A stretch of 10,669 nucleotides of DNA from Thiotrichaceae bacterium (GCA_015494435.1 WGBH01000446.1:1-10669); one strand, 5' to 3'; shown: positions 1 through 6,620, numbered from the stretch's first letter. Numbers and translations: made by a program. Notes: generated from the letters alone by a model not told the origin.

Positions 1-29
1 ATTACATTTATAAATACAAACATTTGTAG

Positions 30-116
30 GTTTTTCTTGTCGGTGATCGTATTTATTTGCTTGCTGAAACCATTTATGGCTTACTAATTGGTGGTGTGGA
101 TGGTTTTAAGCAATAA
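30..116 (+). other. possible 3' remnant of an unidentified coding sequence
   Basis: After a TAG at 27-29 there is an open frame of 28 codons ending in TAA at 114-116. It reads roughly VFLVGDRIYLLAETIYG followed by LLIGGVDGFKQ, which has the feel of a protein C-terminus. There is no plausible start codon and no ribosome-binding site. The upstream stop means that, if it was coding, it is either broken or frameshifted. I do not recognise a family and the call is weak. The remainder of 1-229 shows only the 11-base tandem repeat and no convincing promoter. Confidence 0.2.
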
Positions 117-129
117 TCAAGCAATAATC
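108..129. repeat. 11-base perfect tandem duplication
   Basis: AAGCAATAATC occurs twice in a row at 108-118 and 119-129. It lies about 100 bases upstream of the chorismatase start. The string GGTTTTAAGCAATA at its left edge resembles one arm (GGTTCTAAGCAATA) of the dispersed repeat seen at 2348-2389, so it may be a decayed relative, but this is tentative. Confidence 0.85.
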
Positions 130-229
130 ATAGTACAAGTATGGTAGTTTAAAAAGACTCGACTTTAGGGATTATGCAAGTATTTATGGAATAGTCTCTT
201 TACCTTTAGCGCAATATTAAAATTATTTT

Positions 230-1225
230 ATGTTACCTTTTTCTATCCAATTTCTTCCAGTAGAAAATATATCTGCACTTGCTACGGATAAAAATGTGCT
301 GGCGGCGATTCGTTTTGCATCCATGGCCAGTGCTGAGGATACAGAAAAACCCCTTTTTTCGGTTGGTTTACCGAATTTAGCCTTGTCAAATATTGTTGAG
401 GTTTGGTATAGCGATACGCCCGTTCACACAGCAATGAGAGATGGAATCCAGTTAGCATGGAATGATGATGTTTTATTTGGGCATATACTCTTAGATGAAA
501 CACAGTATGAAGGTATCGCCTCTGCAACGGAGGATGCTTACCGACTTATTCTTAATACAGCACAGGATTTTTCTTTTCCTAATATATTACGGATCTGGAA
601 TTATTTATCATCAATCAATGAAAATGATCAAGGTGTACAACATTATCAAGCTTTTTGTCAGGGGCGACAGAAGATTTTAGATGGTGTCGCTAATTTAGGC
701 TATGTTCCACCTGCATCGACCGTCATTGGAAGCACTTGTATCGGATTACAACTGTATTTTATTGCAACAAAACAAGCAGGGATAGGGTTAAAAAATCCTC
801 GTCAGGCAGATGATTTCCTTTATCCTCGACATTATGGACCTGTTCGCCCCGCCTTCTCGCGTGCAATCGTAAAACAATGGCAAGATCGTACTCATCTTTA
901 TATTTCAGGTACAGCCAGTATCGTCGGTTATCAAAAACATCATAGCGGTCAGGTGCAATTGCAACTAGAAGAAACGCTCAATAATATAGAAACGTTATTG
1001 CGCTATGGCGTTGAAAAATTAGATTTGCCTATTAAGCAGTTAACAGAACTTTCTTATTTAAAAGTGTATTTATGCGATCTTTTTATGCTCTCTGTGACGG
1101 AAGAATTATTGATCCGTCGTTATGGTTTGCAATTACCTCCCATTATTTTCCTGCGGGGTAATATTTGCCATAGTGAGCTTTTAGTGGAGATTGAAGCTGC
1201 TTATTTAGGAAGTTCCAAGCCTTGA
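230..1225 (+). CDS. chorismatase (FkbO/Hyg5/XanB2 family)
   Basis: This is a probable cytoplasmic chorismatase. Enzymes of this family hydrolyse or rearrange chorismate: XanB2-type members give 3- and 4-hydroxybenzoate plus pyruvate (for xanthomonadin-type aryl polyenes and ubiquinone), and FkbO-type members give a dihydroxycyclohexadiene acid. The 331-residue length is typical. Family marks are FPNILRIWNYL (116-126), YQAFCQGRQ (139-147), YPRHYGPVRPAFSRA (198-212), the RidA-like core GTASIVGY (227-234) with LEETLNNIETLL (246-257), and a conserved acidic C-terminus LLVEIEA (317-323). The ATG at 230 is the only ATG after the in-frame TAA at 218-220, and no good Shine-Dalgarno sequence precedes it. 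The last five residues (GSSKP) and the stop lie inside a palindromic repeat. The family is fairly secure. Which product type it makes cannot be told by eye. mutM follows after 25 bases. Confidence 0.85.
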   Translation: MLPFSIQFLPVENISALATDKNVLAAIRFASMASAEDTEKPLFSVGLPNLALSNIVEVWYSDTPVHTAMRDGIQLAWNDDVLFGHILLDETQYEGIASATEDAYRLILNTAQDFSFPNILRIWNYLSSINENDQGVQHYQAFCQGRQKILDGVANLGYVPPASTVIGSTCIGLQLYFIATKQAGIGLKNPRQADDFLYPRHYGPVRPAFSRAIVKQWQDRTHLYISGTASIVGYQKHHSGQVQLQLEETLNNIETLLRYGVEKLDLPIKQLTELSYLKVYLCDLFMLSVTEELLIRRYGLQLPPIIFLRGNICHSELLVEIEAAYLGSSKP

Positions 1226-1231
1226 AACTTC
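1209..1231. repeat. short palindrome, probable decayed copy of dispersed repeat
   Basis: GAAGTTCCAAG (1209-1219) faces CTTGAAACTTC (1221-1231) around a single central C. The 11-base arms pair with one mismatch. The left arm plus C matches the first 12 bases of the copy at 6421 once that copy's extra A is ignored. It overlaps the chorismatase stop codon and appears to lack the centre of the element. Confidence 0.65.
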
Positions 1232-1250
1232 TATAAAAACTAAAACTACT

Positions 1251-2063
1251 ATGCCTGAGTTACCTGAAGTTGAAACAACCTGCCGTGGTATTGCTCCTTA
1301 TGTTGAAGGACAGCAAGTTCACTCTGTTATTGTACGCCAAGCAAAATTGCGTTGGCCTATTCCACTGTCTTTATATGAATTAGAAGGAAAAAAAATACTA
1401 TCAGTGACACGTTGTGCAAAATATATTTTACTACAATCGACGCATGGTTGTGTTATTTTGCATTTGGGAATGTCGGGGAGTTTGCGTATTATTGATGCCT
1501 CTCTTGCACCTGAAAAACATGATCATATTGATATTGTTTTTTCCACAGGAAAAGCAATACGTTTACGTGATCCACGTCGTTTTGGTGCTGTGTTATGGAC
1601 ACAAGATAATCCTTTAGAACATAAACTATTATCAAAATTAGGTTTAGACCCATTAAGTGATGCATTTACTGCTAAGTTCCTGTATAAAATATCGCGCAAA
1701 CGGCGAGTGTCGGTTAAACAATTTATTATGAATGCACAAGTAGTAGTTGGTGTGGGGAATATCTATGCAAGTGAATCACTTTTTATGGCAGGTATTTCAC
1801 CTAAAAGAGTGGCTGGTAATATTTCTTTAGCACGTTATCAAAAATTAGTGGATTCCATTAAGATTGTTTTAGCATCTGCGATAGAGCAAGGTGGTACAAC
1901 TTTGCGCGGCTTTATACAGGTTGAAGGAAAACCAGGATATTTTCAGCAACAGCTCAATGTATATGCTAGAGCTGGGGAAAAATGCAATACCTGCAATACT
2001 TTAATTAAGAAAATTACTCAAGGGCAACGTTCCAGTTTTTATTGCCCTCTATGTCAAAAATAA
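1251..2063 (+). CDS. mutM: formamidopyrimidine-DNA glycosylase (Fpg/MutM)
   Basis: This bifunctional base-excision repair enzyme removes 8-oxoguanine and ring-opened purines and then cuts the abasic site by beta,delta-elimination. The protein starts PELPEVE after Met, with catalytic Pro2 and Glu3. Lys57 (RCAKYIL), HLGMSGSL (71-78) and RDPRRFG (106-112, the Arg/Phe that fill the flipped-base gap) are all present. The helix-two-turn-helix region VVVGVGNIYASES (164-176) is intact. The C-terminal zinc finger uses Cys245, Cys248, Cys265 and Cys268, with the DNA-contacting Arg260 in GQRSSFYCPLCQ. At 270 residues it is the normal length and looks complete. It follows the chorismatase by 25 bases with no visible terminator apart from the small palindrome at 1209-1231, so co-transcription is likely. 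The Shine-Dalgarno sequence is poor. Confidence 0.97.
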   Translation: MPELPEVETTCRGIAPYVEGQQVHSVIVRQAKLRWPIPLSLYELEGKKILSVTRCAKYILLQSTHGCVILHLGMSGSLRIIDASLAPEKHDHIDIVFSTGKAIRLRDPRRFGAVLWTQDNPLEHKLLSKLGLDPLSDAFTAKFLYKISRKRRVSVKQFIMNAQVVVGVGNIYASESLFMAGISPKRVAGNISLARYQKLVDSIKIVLASAIEQGGTTLRGFIQVEGKPGYFQQQLNVYARAGEKCNTCNTLIKKITQGQRSSFYCPLCQK

Positions 2064-2070
2064 TGACCTT

Positions 2071-2340
2071 ATGATTCCAAAAATTAAACGAACATTTACC
2101 TCGTTATTACCCGTTGATAAGAACAGAACAGGCGAGTGTAATGGTTGTGGTGATTGTTGCAAGCTACCTTTTCGCTGTGTGTTTTTAAAAGATATGCCCG
2201 ATGGGTTATCGCGTTGTGCCATTTATAATGTACGCCCCCCTAATTGTCGTAAGTTTCCCCGTAGTCGAGCGCAATGGGAAACGGTAAAGGAGAACTGTGG
2301 ATTTCATTTTCCTGAGATTAAAGTGGAATTAAAGCAGTAG
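2071..2340 (+). CDS. small YkgJ-type cysteine-cluster protein
   Basis: This is an 89-residue cysteine-rich protein of the YkgJ / CxxCxxCC family, thought to bind zinc or an iron-sulfur cluster. No biochemical role is established for this type. The signature is CNGCGDCC (23-30), followed by Cys36, Cys49 (RCAIY), Cys59 (RPPNCRKFP, the typical 'YxxRPxxCRxFP' block) and Cys76 (ENCGF). There is no signal peptide or membrane segment, so it is probably cytosolic. It starts 7 bases after the mutM stop, which argues for the same transcript. It is shorter than many family members but has all the diagnostic blocks, so it seems to be an intact compact form. It converges on the deoR-type gene downstream. 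Confidence 0.85.
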   Translation: MIPKIKRTFTSLLPVDKNRTGECNGCGDCCKLPFRCVFLKDMPDGLSRCAIYNVRPPNCRKFPRSRAQWETVKENCGFHFPEIKVELKQ

Positions 2341-2347
2341 CATGAAG

Positions 2348-2389
2348 GAGGTTCTAAGCAATAGGGGTAAATTCATTATTTGAAACTTC
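2348..2389. repeat. imperfect inverted repeat between convergent genes (dispersed repeat copy)
   Basis: GAGGTTCTAAG (2348-2358) pairs with TTTGAAACTTC (2379-2389); with G-T wobble only a few positions fail. The loop contains GGGGTAAATTC. Read on the minus strand, its outer 25 bases match the copy at 6421-6446 at 21 of 25 positions, all differences being transitions, after skipping one extra A in that copy. It abuts the stop codon of the DeoR-type gene and fills the 49-base gap between two convergent genes. It could fold in either transcript and might act as a weak bidirectional terminator, but it lacks a clean U-tract. Confidence 0.65.
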
Positions 2390-3142
2390 TTAAATCACTT
2401 CCACATCATTTGCTAATAATGCCGTTTTCAATGCTTGATTAGGTTCAATCTCACAGACAAGTTGATTAAATTCATTCAGTTCAGCCACAACAAATGATCC
2501 TGTGCGATTAAATTTAGATGAATCGACTAGCAAGATACTATTTTTGGCGCGTTTTAGCATTGCACGGGCAATTGTGGCTTCTTTTTGATTAAAGTCCAAT
2601 GCACCCGTTGTTATGCTTAGGCTACCGATGGTTAAAATAGCATGTTGTGCGTAAAAGTGTTCTAATTGCGAAAGCGCCATTGTTCCTGTTGTTTGGCGGT
2701 TATCCTTATTGTATTGCCCACCTAATAAAAAGACCTGTGAAGTGCTGTTAGCCCCTATTACTTTTGCAATTTCAGTTGAATTTGTAACCACAATCAGGTT
2801 TTTTATAGAAGCAATTTCTTCTGCAAAAATAAGTGTTGTAGAACCCGTGTCAATGAAAAGGGTGTCACCTGATGCAATAAGCTGGCTTGCTTTTTCTGCA
2901 ATGATTCGCTTTGCAACGATATTTTCACTCATACGTTGTTGAAAAGAGCCTTCTCCCTGACTGTTTGGCAATAATGCACCACCATGCACTTTTACAATTT
3001 TTCCATTACGTGCTAATACACTTAAATCACGGCGAATAGTTTCAGGTGAGGTTTTAAATTTTGATGCTAATTCATCCACGCTGGCTTGTCCTGTTCTGCG
3101 TAATACATCAATGATTTTCAACTGTCGATACTGTGGCTTCAT
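2390..3142 (-). CDS. DeoR-family transcriptional repressor, GlpR-like
   Basis: This is a 250-residue DNA-binding regulator, the usual length. The N-terminal DeoR winged helix-turn-helix spans about 6-55, including ASVDELASKFKTSPETIRRDL and NGKIVKVHGGALL. The C-terminal DeoRC sensor fold (about 75-230) shows the sugar-phosphate-site signature FIDTGSTT (96-103), the GALDFNQKEATIARAM stretch (180-195) and LLVDSSKFNR (204-213). DeoR proteins usually sense phosphorylated sugars or glycerol-3-phosphate and repress a neighbouring catabolic operon. Here the divergent flavoprotein operon is the obvious target. The start is supported by AGGA at 3150-3153, seven bases upstream of the ATG. A 12-base-arm inverted repeat lies just upstream, which suggests autoregulation. 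GlpR-like is my closest match; the true effector is unknown. Confidence 0.92.
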   Translation of the reverse strand: MKPQYRQLKIIDVLRRTGQASVDELASKFKTSPETIRRDLSVLARNGKIVKVHGGALLPNSQGEGSFQQRMSENIVAKRIIAEKASQLIASGDTLFIDTGSTTLIFAEEIASIKNLIVVTNSTEIAKVIGANSTSQVFLLGGQYNKDNRQTTGTMALSQLEHFYAQHAILTIGSLSITTGALDFNQKEATIARAMLKRAKNSILLVDSSKFNRTGSFVVAELNEFNQLVCEIEPNQALKTALLANDVEVI

Positions 3143-3158
3143 TAATAAATCCTATCTA

Positions 3159-3198
3159 TGATTGAACATATAAGCATTAAATAACCTATGTTTAATCA
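3159..3198. promoter_or_regulatory. inverted repeat, probable DeoR-type operator
   Basis: TGATTGAACATA (3159-3170) and TATGTTTAATCA (3187-3198) form 12-base arms with one mismatch, spaced by 16 bases. The pair sits in the divergent region between the DeoR-type gene and the flavoprotein operon. DeoR-family repressors commonly bind such repeats in their own divergent promoter. Two further ATCAATAT copies (3195-3202 and 3214-3221) may be accessory half-sites. Assignment is by symmetry and position only. Confidence 0.5.
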
Positions 3199-3224
3199 AT
3201 ATATTATCAAATTATCAATATTTA

Positions 3225-3253
3225 TTGACCGTTTGCTGATTTTTAACTAAAGT
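3225..3253 (+). promoter_or_regulatory. candidate sigma70 promoter of the flavoprotein operon
   Basis: TTGACC (3225-3230) and TAAAGT (3248-3253) are separated by exactly 17 bases. The -35 box has five of six consensus bases; the -10 box is weaker. If used, transcription would begin only a few bases before the ATG at 3264, giving an almost leaderless mRNA. That fits the absence of a Shine-Dalgarno sequence there. The inverted repeat at 3159-3198 lies just upstream of this promoter. Confidence 0.35.
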
Positions 3254-3263
3254 TGCAAACATT

Positions 3264-4667
3264 ATGCCGATAACTACTCAATATCCAAAAAAACAAAAAA
3301 CAGCCCATTACGATATTATTATTATTGGGGCAGGGTCAGTAGGGTGTGCAATCGCACGTAAGTTTACGCTCGAAGGTGCACAAGTGCTGATACTTGAAAA
3401 AGGTACTGATATTTTAGACGGTGCAAGTAAAGGTAATAGTGCCATTTTACATACAGGGTTTGATGCACCCCCTGATTCGATTGAGCAATCCTGCATTGCC
3501 GATAGTTATCAAGAGTTTATGTCACTTCGAGATAAATTGCATCTTCCTTTAATGAAAACAGGTGCTTTGCTACTGGCATGGACAGAGGATGAAGCCGATC
3601 AGCTTGATGGTATTCTCAAAAAGGCGCAGTACAATAATGTTAATGATACTCAACGATTAAGTGCCAAAGTTATTTTAAATAAAGAGCCTCAGCTTGCATC
3701 GCATCTGAAAGCGGGTATTTATATCCCTAAAGAATCTCTGATTGACCCTTGGACAACGCCCTTCGTTTATATGTATCAGGCGATTGAAAATGGAGCGCAG
3801 CTTATTTGTTGTTGTGAAGTGTCCAATGGTCAATTTGACGGTGAAAAATGGCAACTTGAAACGAGTCAAGGTAAATTCAAGGCAACAACGGTGATTAACT
3901 GTGCTGGACTCTATGGGGATTTAATCGATCAACAACTGCTAGGTTGGAGTGCCTTTCAAATAAACCCAAGAAAAGGGCAATTTATTGTCTATGATACCCC
4001 TGCTAACCGTTTGATTCATTCTATTATTTTACCCGTTCCTAATAAAACAAGCAAAGGTGTCCTTATTTGCCAAACTATCTTTGGCAAGTTGCTGGTAGGA
4101 CCAAGCGCAGAAGATCAGGATGATAGGGAGGATGCCTCCGTGACTACTGAAACACTCCAAATGCTACAAAAAAAAGGAGAAGAACTACTGCCTGCACTGG
4201 TGAATGAGTCAATCAATGCCAGCTATGCAGGGATTTGCCCCGCGACGCAATTTAAGGATTATCAGATTCATTATCATAATAAAAAAAACTATGTAAGTGT
4301 ATCAGGGATTCGTTCAACAGGCTTAACAGCGGCATTGGGTATTGCCAATTATGTCTTTTTGCAGTTGCAAAAAGAGAAGTCGATCTATTCGCCCCTTGAT
4401 ACCATTATTTATCCTAAAAGATTAAATCAGATTGCAGAATGCGAAACGCGTGATTGGCAAAAAGAAGGCAATCAAGGCATTGTTTGTCATTGTGAAAGAG
4501 CAACAGAACGTGAAGTAGTAACCGCCTTGGAGGATGCACATTTACCTGTCAATAGTTTAGATGCTCTAAAACGACGTACCCGGGTCACCATGGGACGTTG
4601 TCAAAGTTTTTATTGTTCAGCAAGACTAGCAGAAATAACAGAAACTTACTTTAAACGCCCGATATAG
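3264..4667 (+). CDS. GlpA-like FAD-dependent dehydrogenase with C-terminal BFD [2Fe-2S] domain
   Basis: This is a 467-residue flavoprotein of the DAO superfamily, closest in architecture to the anaerobic glycerol-3-phosphate dehydrogenase A subunit. The FAD Rossmann motif is DIIIIGAGSVG (17-27) with the ribose-binding Glu45. GASKGNSAILHTGFD (53-67) is the typical GlpA / hydroxyglutarate-oxidase block, and SGIRSTGLTAALGIA near 350-370 is the second FAD-binding segment. The C-terminal Fer2_BFD domain has Cys408 and Cys410 (CHC) plus Cys446 and Cys451, with the GlpA-type LDALKRRTRVTMGRC before the last pair. It probably oxidises a 2-hydroxy acid or polyol phosphate and passes electrons through the cluster to a partner. 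The second flavoprotein follows after 15 bases. It is shorter than E. coli GlpA. The substrate is not determined; glycerol-3-phosphate is one candidate. An A8 tract is present but the frame is intact. Confidence 0.85.
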   Translation: MPITTQYPKKQKTAHYDIIIIGAGSVGCAIARKFTLEGAQVLILEKGTDILDGASKGNSAILHTGFDAPPDSIEQSCIADSYQEFMSLRDKLHLPLMKTGALLLAWTEDEADQLDGILKKAQYNNVNDTQRLSAKVILNKEPQLASHLKAGIYIPKESLIDPWTTPFVYMYQAIENGAQLICCCEVSNGQFDGEKWQLETSQGKFKATTVINCAGLYGDLIDQQLLGWSAFQINPRKGQFIVYDTPANRLIHSIILPVPNKTSKGVLICQTIFGKLLVGPSAEDQDDREDASVTTETLQMLQKKGEELLPALVNESINASYAGICPATQFKDYQIHYHNKKNYVSVSGIRSTGLTAALGIANYVFLQLQKEKSIYSPLDTIIYPKRLNQIAECETRDWQKEGNQGIVCHCERATEREVVTALEDAHLPVNSLDALKRRTRVTMGRCQSFYCSARLAEITETYFKRPI

Positions 4668-4682
4668 GTCAAGGTAAACAAA

Positions 4683-5990
4683 ATGAATAAGGATATTATT
4701 CAGCCACCTGAGCAATGTAATGTTGCCATTATTGGGGCAGGACCATCGGGGCTAGCGGCTGCAACGGAACTAAAAAAACTGGGAGTAGAGTCTGTTATTG
4801 TTTTAGAACGAGAAGCTCAAGCAGGAGGGATTCCACGTCATTGTACGCATTCCCCTTTCGGTTTACGTGAATTTAAACGACTTTACAATGGTGAAAGATA
4901 CGCTGATGAGTTAAGTCATCAAGCGATTAAAAGTGGCGTGATTATATGCCTTAAAAGCAGTGTTATTGCGATTAATAAAGGCGCTATACTAGAGCTATCC
5001 ACACCCACTGGAATACGCACTTTAATCGCGCAAAAAGTGATTATTTGTACGGGTATAAGAGAAACACCACGCGCCAATCGACTGATTTCAGGGCAACGGC
5101 CAATGGGCATTTTAACCTCAGGTGCATTGCAATCCATTATTCATCTCAAGCACAAAAAACCCTTTCAACGACCCGTTATTATAGGCACTGAGCTGGTTTC
5201 ATTTTCCTCATTGTTAAGTTGTCGCTATGCGGGGATTAAACCTATTGCAATGCTAGAAAAAAATTCACGTATTACCGCTAAATGGGGGGTGCAAATATTG
5301 GCTAAAATATTTGATGTACCTATTTTTTATAAGACATGCTTGCACAATATTATCGGTAAAAAAGAGGTTGAGGCAGTAGAGATCAATATAAAATGCTCAG
5401 CGCTAAAGAAGAAAAAGGAACGGATAAAAAAAGTGCTTCCTTGTGACGGGGTGATTTTTACTGGGGAATTTGTTGCAGAATCAAGTCTATTGCGTATGGG
5501 GCATCTTGATGTTGATCCTAGCACAGGAAACCCTGTTATTGATCAGTTTGGTCGTTGTTCAGATAGTGATTATTTTGCAACGGGAAATATGACCCATCCC
5601 GTAGAGACAGCAGGGTATTGTTGGAAACAAGGACGACAAACTGCACAACAGGTTTATGCTAGTTTAAAAGGGGAGTTAGATCCGTACCAGAAACGTATCC
5701 ATATTATTTCAACAAGCCCTATTATTAAATACATTGTCCCCCAAGTATTAGCCCTAACAGTTAAAGGTGATTATCAAAGCGGTAAGCATATCGCTATGGA
5801 TTGCTTTCAAATCCGTGTCAATAAAGCGGTCAAAGGTCGCTTATCGATTCGTTCAGGCGCAAAAACATTGGTACAGAAAAAAATTAATAGCTTACCTGAG
5901 CGACGTATTAATTTGAAACTGCCCTGTTCAATATTAAGCGCAAAAAATGATGCTGATATCCCGTTACAATTACATTTTGAGAGTAGATAG
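4683..5990 (+). CDS. GlpB-like / pyridine-nucleotide-disulfide-type FAD oxidoreductase
   Basis: This 435-residue protein is the partner of the preceding GlpA-like enzyme. The N-terminal FAD motif is VAIIGAGPSGLAA (14-26) with acidic Glu42 ending the second strand. CTGIRETPRA (122-131) and ATGNMTHPVETAGYCWKQGR (299-318) are the conserved FAD-contact blocks of the Pyr_redox_2 fold. The inner Rossmann domain, where canonical members show GGGxxG, here reads VIIGTELVSFSS (165-176), so NAD(P) binding is doubtful. A C-terminal extension of about 95 residues (340-435) follows the FAD block and I cannot name it. Related proteins occur beside GlpA-like dehydrogenases and in amino-acid or opine-type oxidase complexes. 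AAGG upstream of the ATG is an acceptable ribosome-binding site. The 15-base spacing implies one operon with the upstream gene. Confidence 0.8.
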   Translation: MNKDIIQPPEQCNVAIIGAGPSGLAAATELKKLGVESVIVLEREAQAGGIPRHCTHSPFGLREFKRLYNGERYADELSHQAIKSGVIICLKSSVIAINKGAILELSTPTGIRTLIAQKVIICTGIRETPRANRLISGQRPMGILTSGALQSIIHLKHKKPFQRPVIIGTELVSFSSLLSCRYAGIKPIAMLEKNSRITAKWGVQILAKIFDVPIFYKTCLHNIIGKKEVEAVEINIKCSALKKKKERIKKVLPCDGVIFTGEFVAESSLLRMGHLDVDPSTGNPVIDQFGRCSDSDYFATGNMTHPVETAGYCWKQGRQTAQQVYASLKGELDPYQKRIHIISTSPIIKYIVPQVLALTVKGDYQSGKHIAMDCFQIRVNKAVKGRLSIRSGAKTLVQKKINSLPERRINLKLPCSILSAKNDADIPLQLHFESR

Positions 5991-6026
5991 GCACAATTAA
6001 CCAATATTAAAACTTAATGTCATAAG

Positions 6027-6047
6027 ATAGTCATAGTTTATGACTAT
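6027..6047. promoter_or_regulatory. perfect 9-base-arm palindrome upstream of solute-binding gene remnant
   Basis: ATAGTCATA (6027-6035) and TATGACTAT (6039-6047) are perfect inverted copies around GTT. An outer ATAAG/CTTAT pairing can extend it with a bulge. It lies between the flavoprotein operon and the solute-binding remnant. It could be an operator or a weak terminator; the stem is AT-rich and no clean T-run follows, so I favour a protein-binding site. Confidence 0.45.
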
Positions 6048-6082
6048 ATTTACCTTATCAATAAACCAGAAAGGATTACATT

Positions 6083-6394
6083 ATGAGAAAATTATTTGTA
6101 TTAATCAGTACCACTGCCTTATTGCTTAGCGCTAACCTCGTTATTTCACAAGAGACATTAAGAATATTGACTTGGAAAGGTTATGCCCCTGCTAAACTGG
6201 TGAAAGCATTTGAAAAAGAAACAGGCATTAAGGTTAAATTGACCTATTCTTAGCCCGACGGGGTTTGTTACCCCGTCGGAAGTCGCTCCTTCACTAAAGA
6301 AGATATTGATAATCTTAAATGGCATCCGCCTGTACCCGAAGGATTTGAAAAGATAGAGGCAAAAGTCTTAGATCGCATTAAGGCTGCTAAGTAA
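6083..6394 (+). pseudogene. internally deleted ABC-transporter periplasmic solute-binding protein (PotD/polyamine type)
   Basis: The first 56 codons encode a signal peptide (MRKLFVLISTTALLLSA...) and the start of a mature domain, LRILTWKGYAP ... LVKAFEKETGIKVKLTYS. That is the typical N-terminus of a spermidine/putrescine-type binding protein. A TAG at 6251-6253 ends it. After a GC-rich hairpin, the same frame resumes at about 6290 with FTKEDIDNLKWHPPVPEGF and EKIEAKVLDRIKAAK, then TAA at 6392-6394, which resembles the C-terminus of such a protein. Intact relatives have about 340 residues, so about 240 are missing. AAAGGA at 6070-6075 is a good ribosome-binding site. No permease or ATPase gene is present. 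The gene is very likely dead. Its position after the flavoproteins suggests a former uptake system for their substrate. Confidence 0.82.
6255..6279. repeat. GC-rich perfect hairpin, REP-like element at a deletion junction
   Basis: CCGACGGGGT (6255-6264) and ACCCCGTCGG (6270-6279) pair perfectly around TTGTT. The stem is strikingly GC-rich in this AT-rich region. Read on the minus strand, GGAGCGACTT immediately precedes the stem (GGAG = complement of 6286-6289). GGAG or GTAG next to a hairpin is the mark of REP sequences mobilised by RAYT-type Y1 transposases. No RAYT gene is in the window. A factor-independent terminator is less likely because no T-run follows on either strand. Confidence 0.8.
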
Positions 6395-6420
6395 TTTAGG
6401 AAAATGGAAGCAATGCGTTA

Positions 6421-6460
6421 GAAAGTTCCAAGCAATGAATCTACCCATCTTACTTGCCCT
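6421..6460. repeat. dispersed repeat, half-element copy
   Basis: GAAAGTTCCAAGCAATGAAT, continuing with CTACCC, matches the minus-strand reading of 2389-2365 at 21 of 25 positions after skipping one A. The remaining differences are all C/T or G/A. The second arm (around TACTTGCC, 6451-6458) is poorly preserved. It lies 27 bases after the stop of the solute-binding remnant. Confidence 0.6.
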
Positions 6461-6611
6461 TTTTGTCCCTGTTTGAACCCCCACATAAGGAATTTCCAGA
6501 AGAACTTAGCTTTACTGTTTAAATCGTTTTGCTTTGAAAATGATGACGATTTGGTTTCGCATTAAATCGTAAGCGTGAGCTTTAAATTAATAGAGATACC
6601 CTAAAGATAAA

Positions 6612-6620
6612 TGCTAATAT
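6612..6620 (+). promoter_or_regulatory. candidate extended -10 promoter for SH3-cobH-cobL
   Basis: TGCTAATAT fits an extended -10 (TGn plus TAATAT). There is no good -35 box at the expected distance. Use of this site would give a leader of about 75 bases containing the imperfect CATCTTACGGATT / CATCTTTCCGATT direct repeat (6638-6650, 6657-6669). Confidence 0.25.

Noticed and set aside
4163..4290. A8 homopolymer tracts in the GlpA-like gene as a frameshift or slippage site
   Set aside because: The frame stays open and conserved blocks are intact on both sides; nothing indicates programmed slippage.
6251..6253. TAG as a recoded or read-through codon in the solute-binding gene
   Set aside because: The frame does continue, but the following 12 codons encode the hairpin and most of the binding-protein fold is missing, so read-through would not restore a working protein.
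6255..6279. GC-rich hairpin as an ordinary intrinsic terminator
   Set aside because: Neither strand has a T-run directly after the stem, and it sits inside a broken gene rather than at a gene end.
6418..6561. 47-codon minus-strand open frame with an aromatic-rich reading (FFWKFLMWGFKQG)
   Set aside because: There is no start codon before the middle, no ribosome-binding site and no family match. Its end coincides with the dispersed repeat, so the coding look may be accidental.
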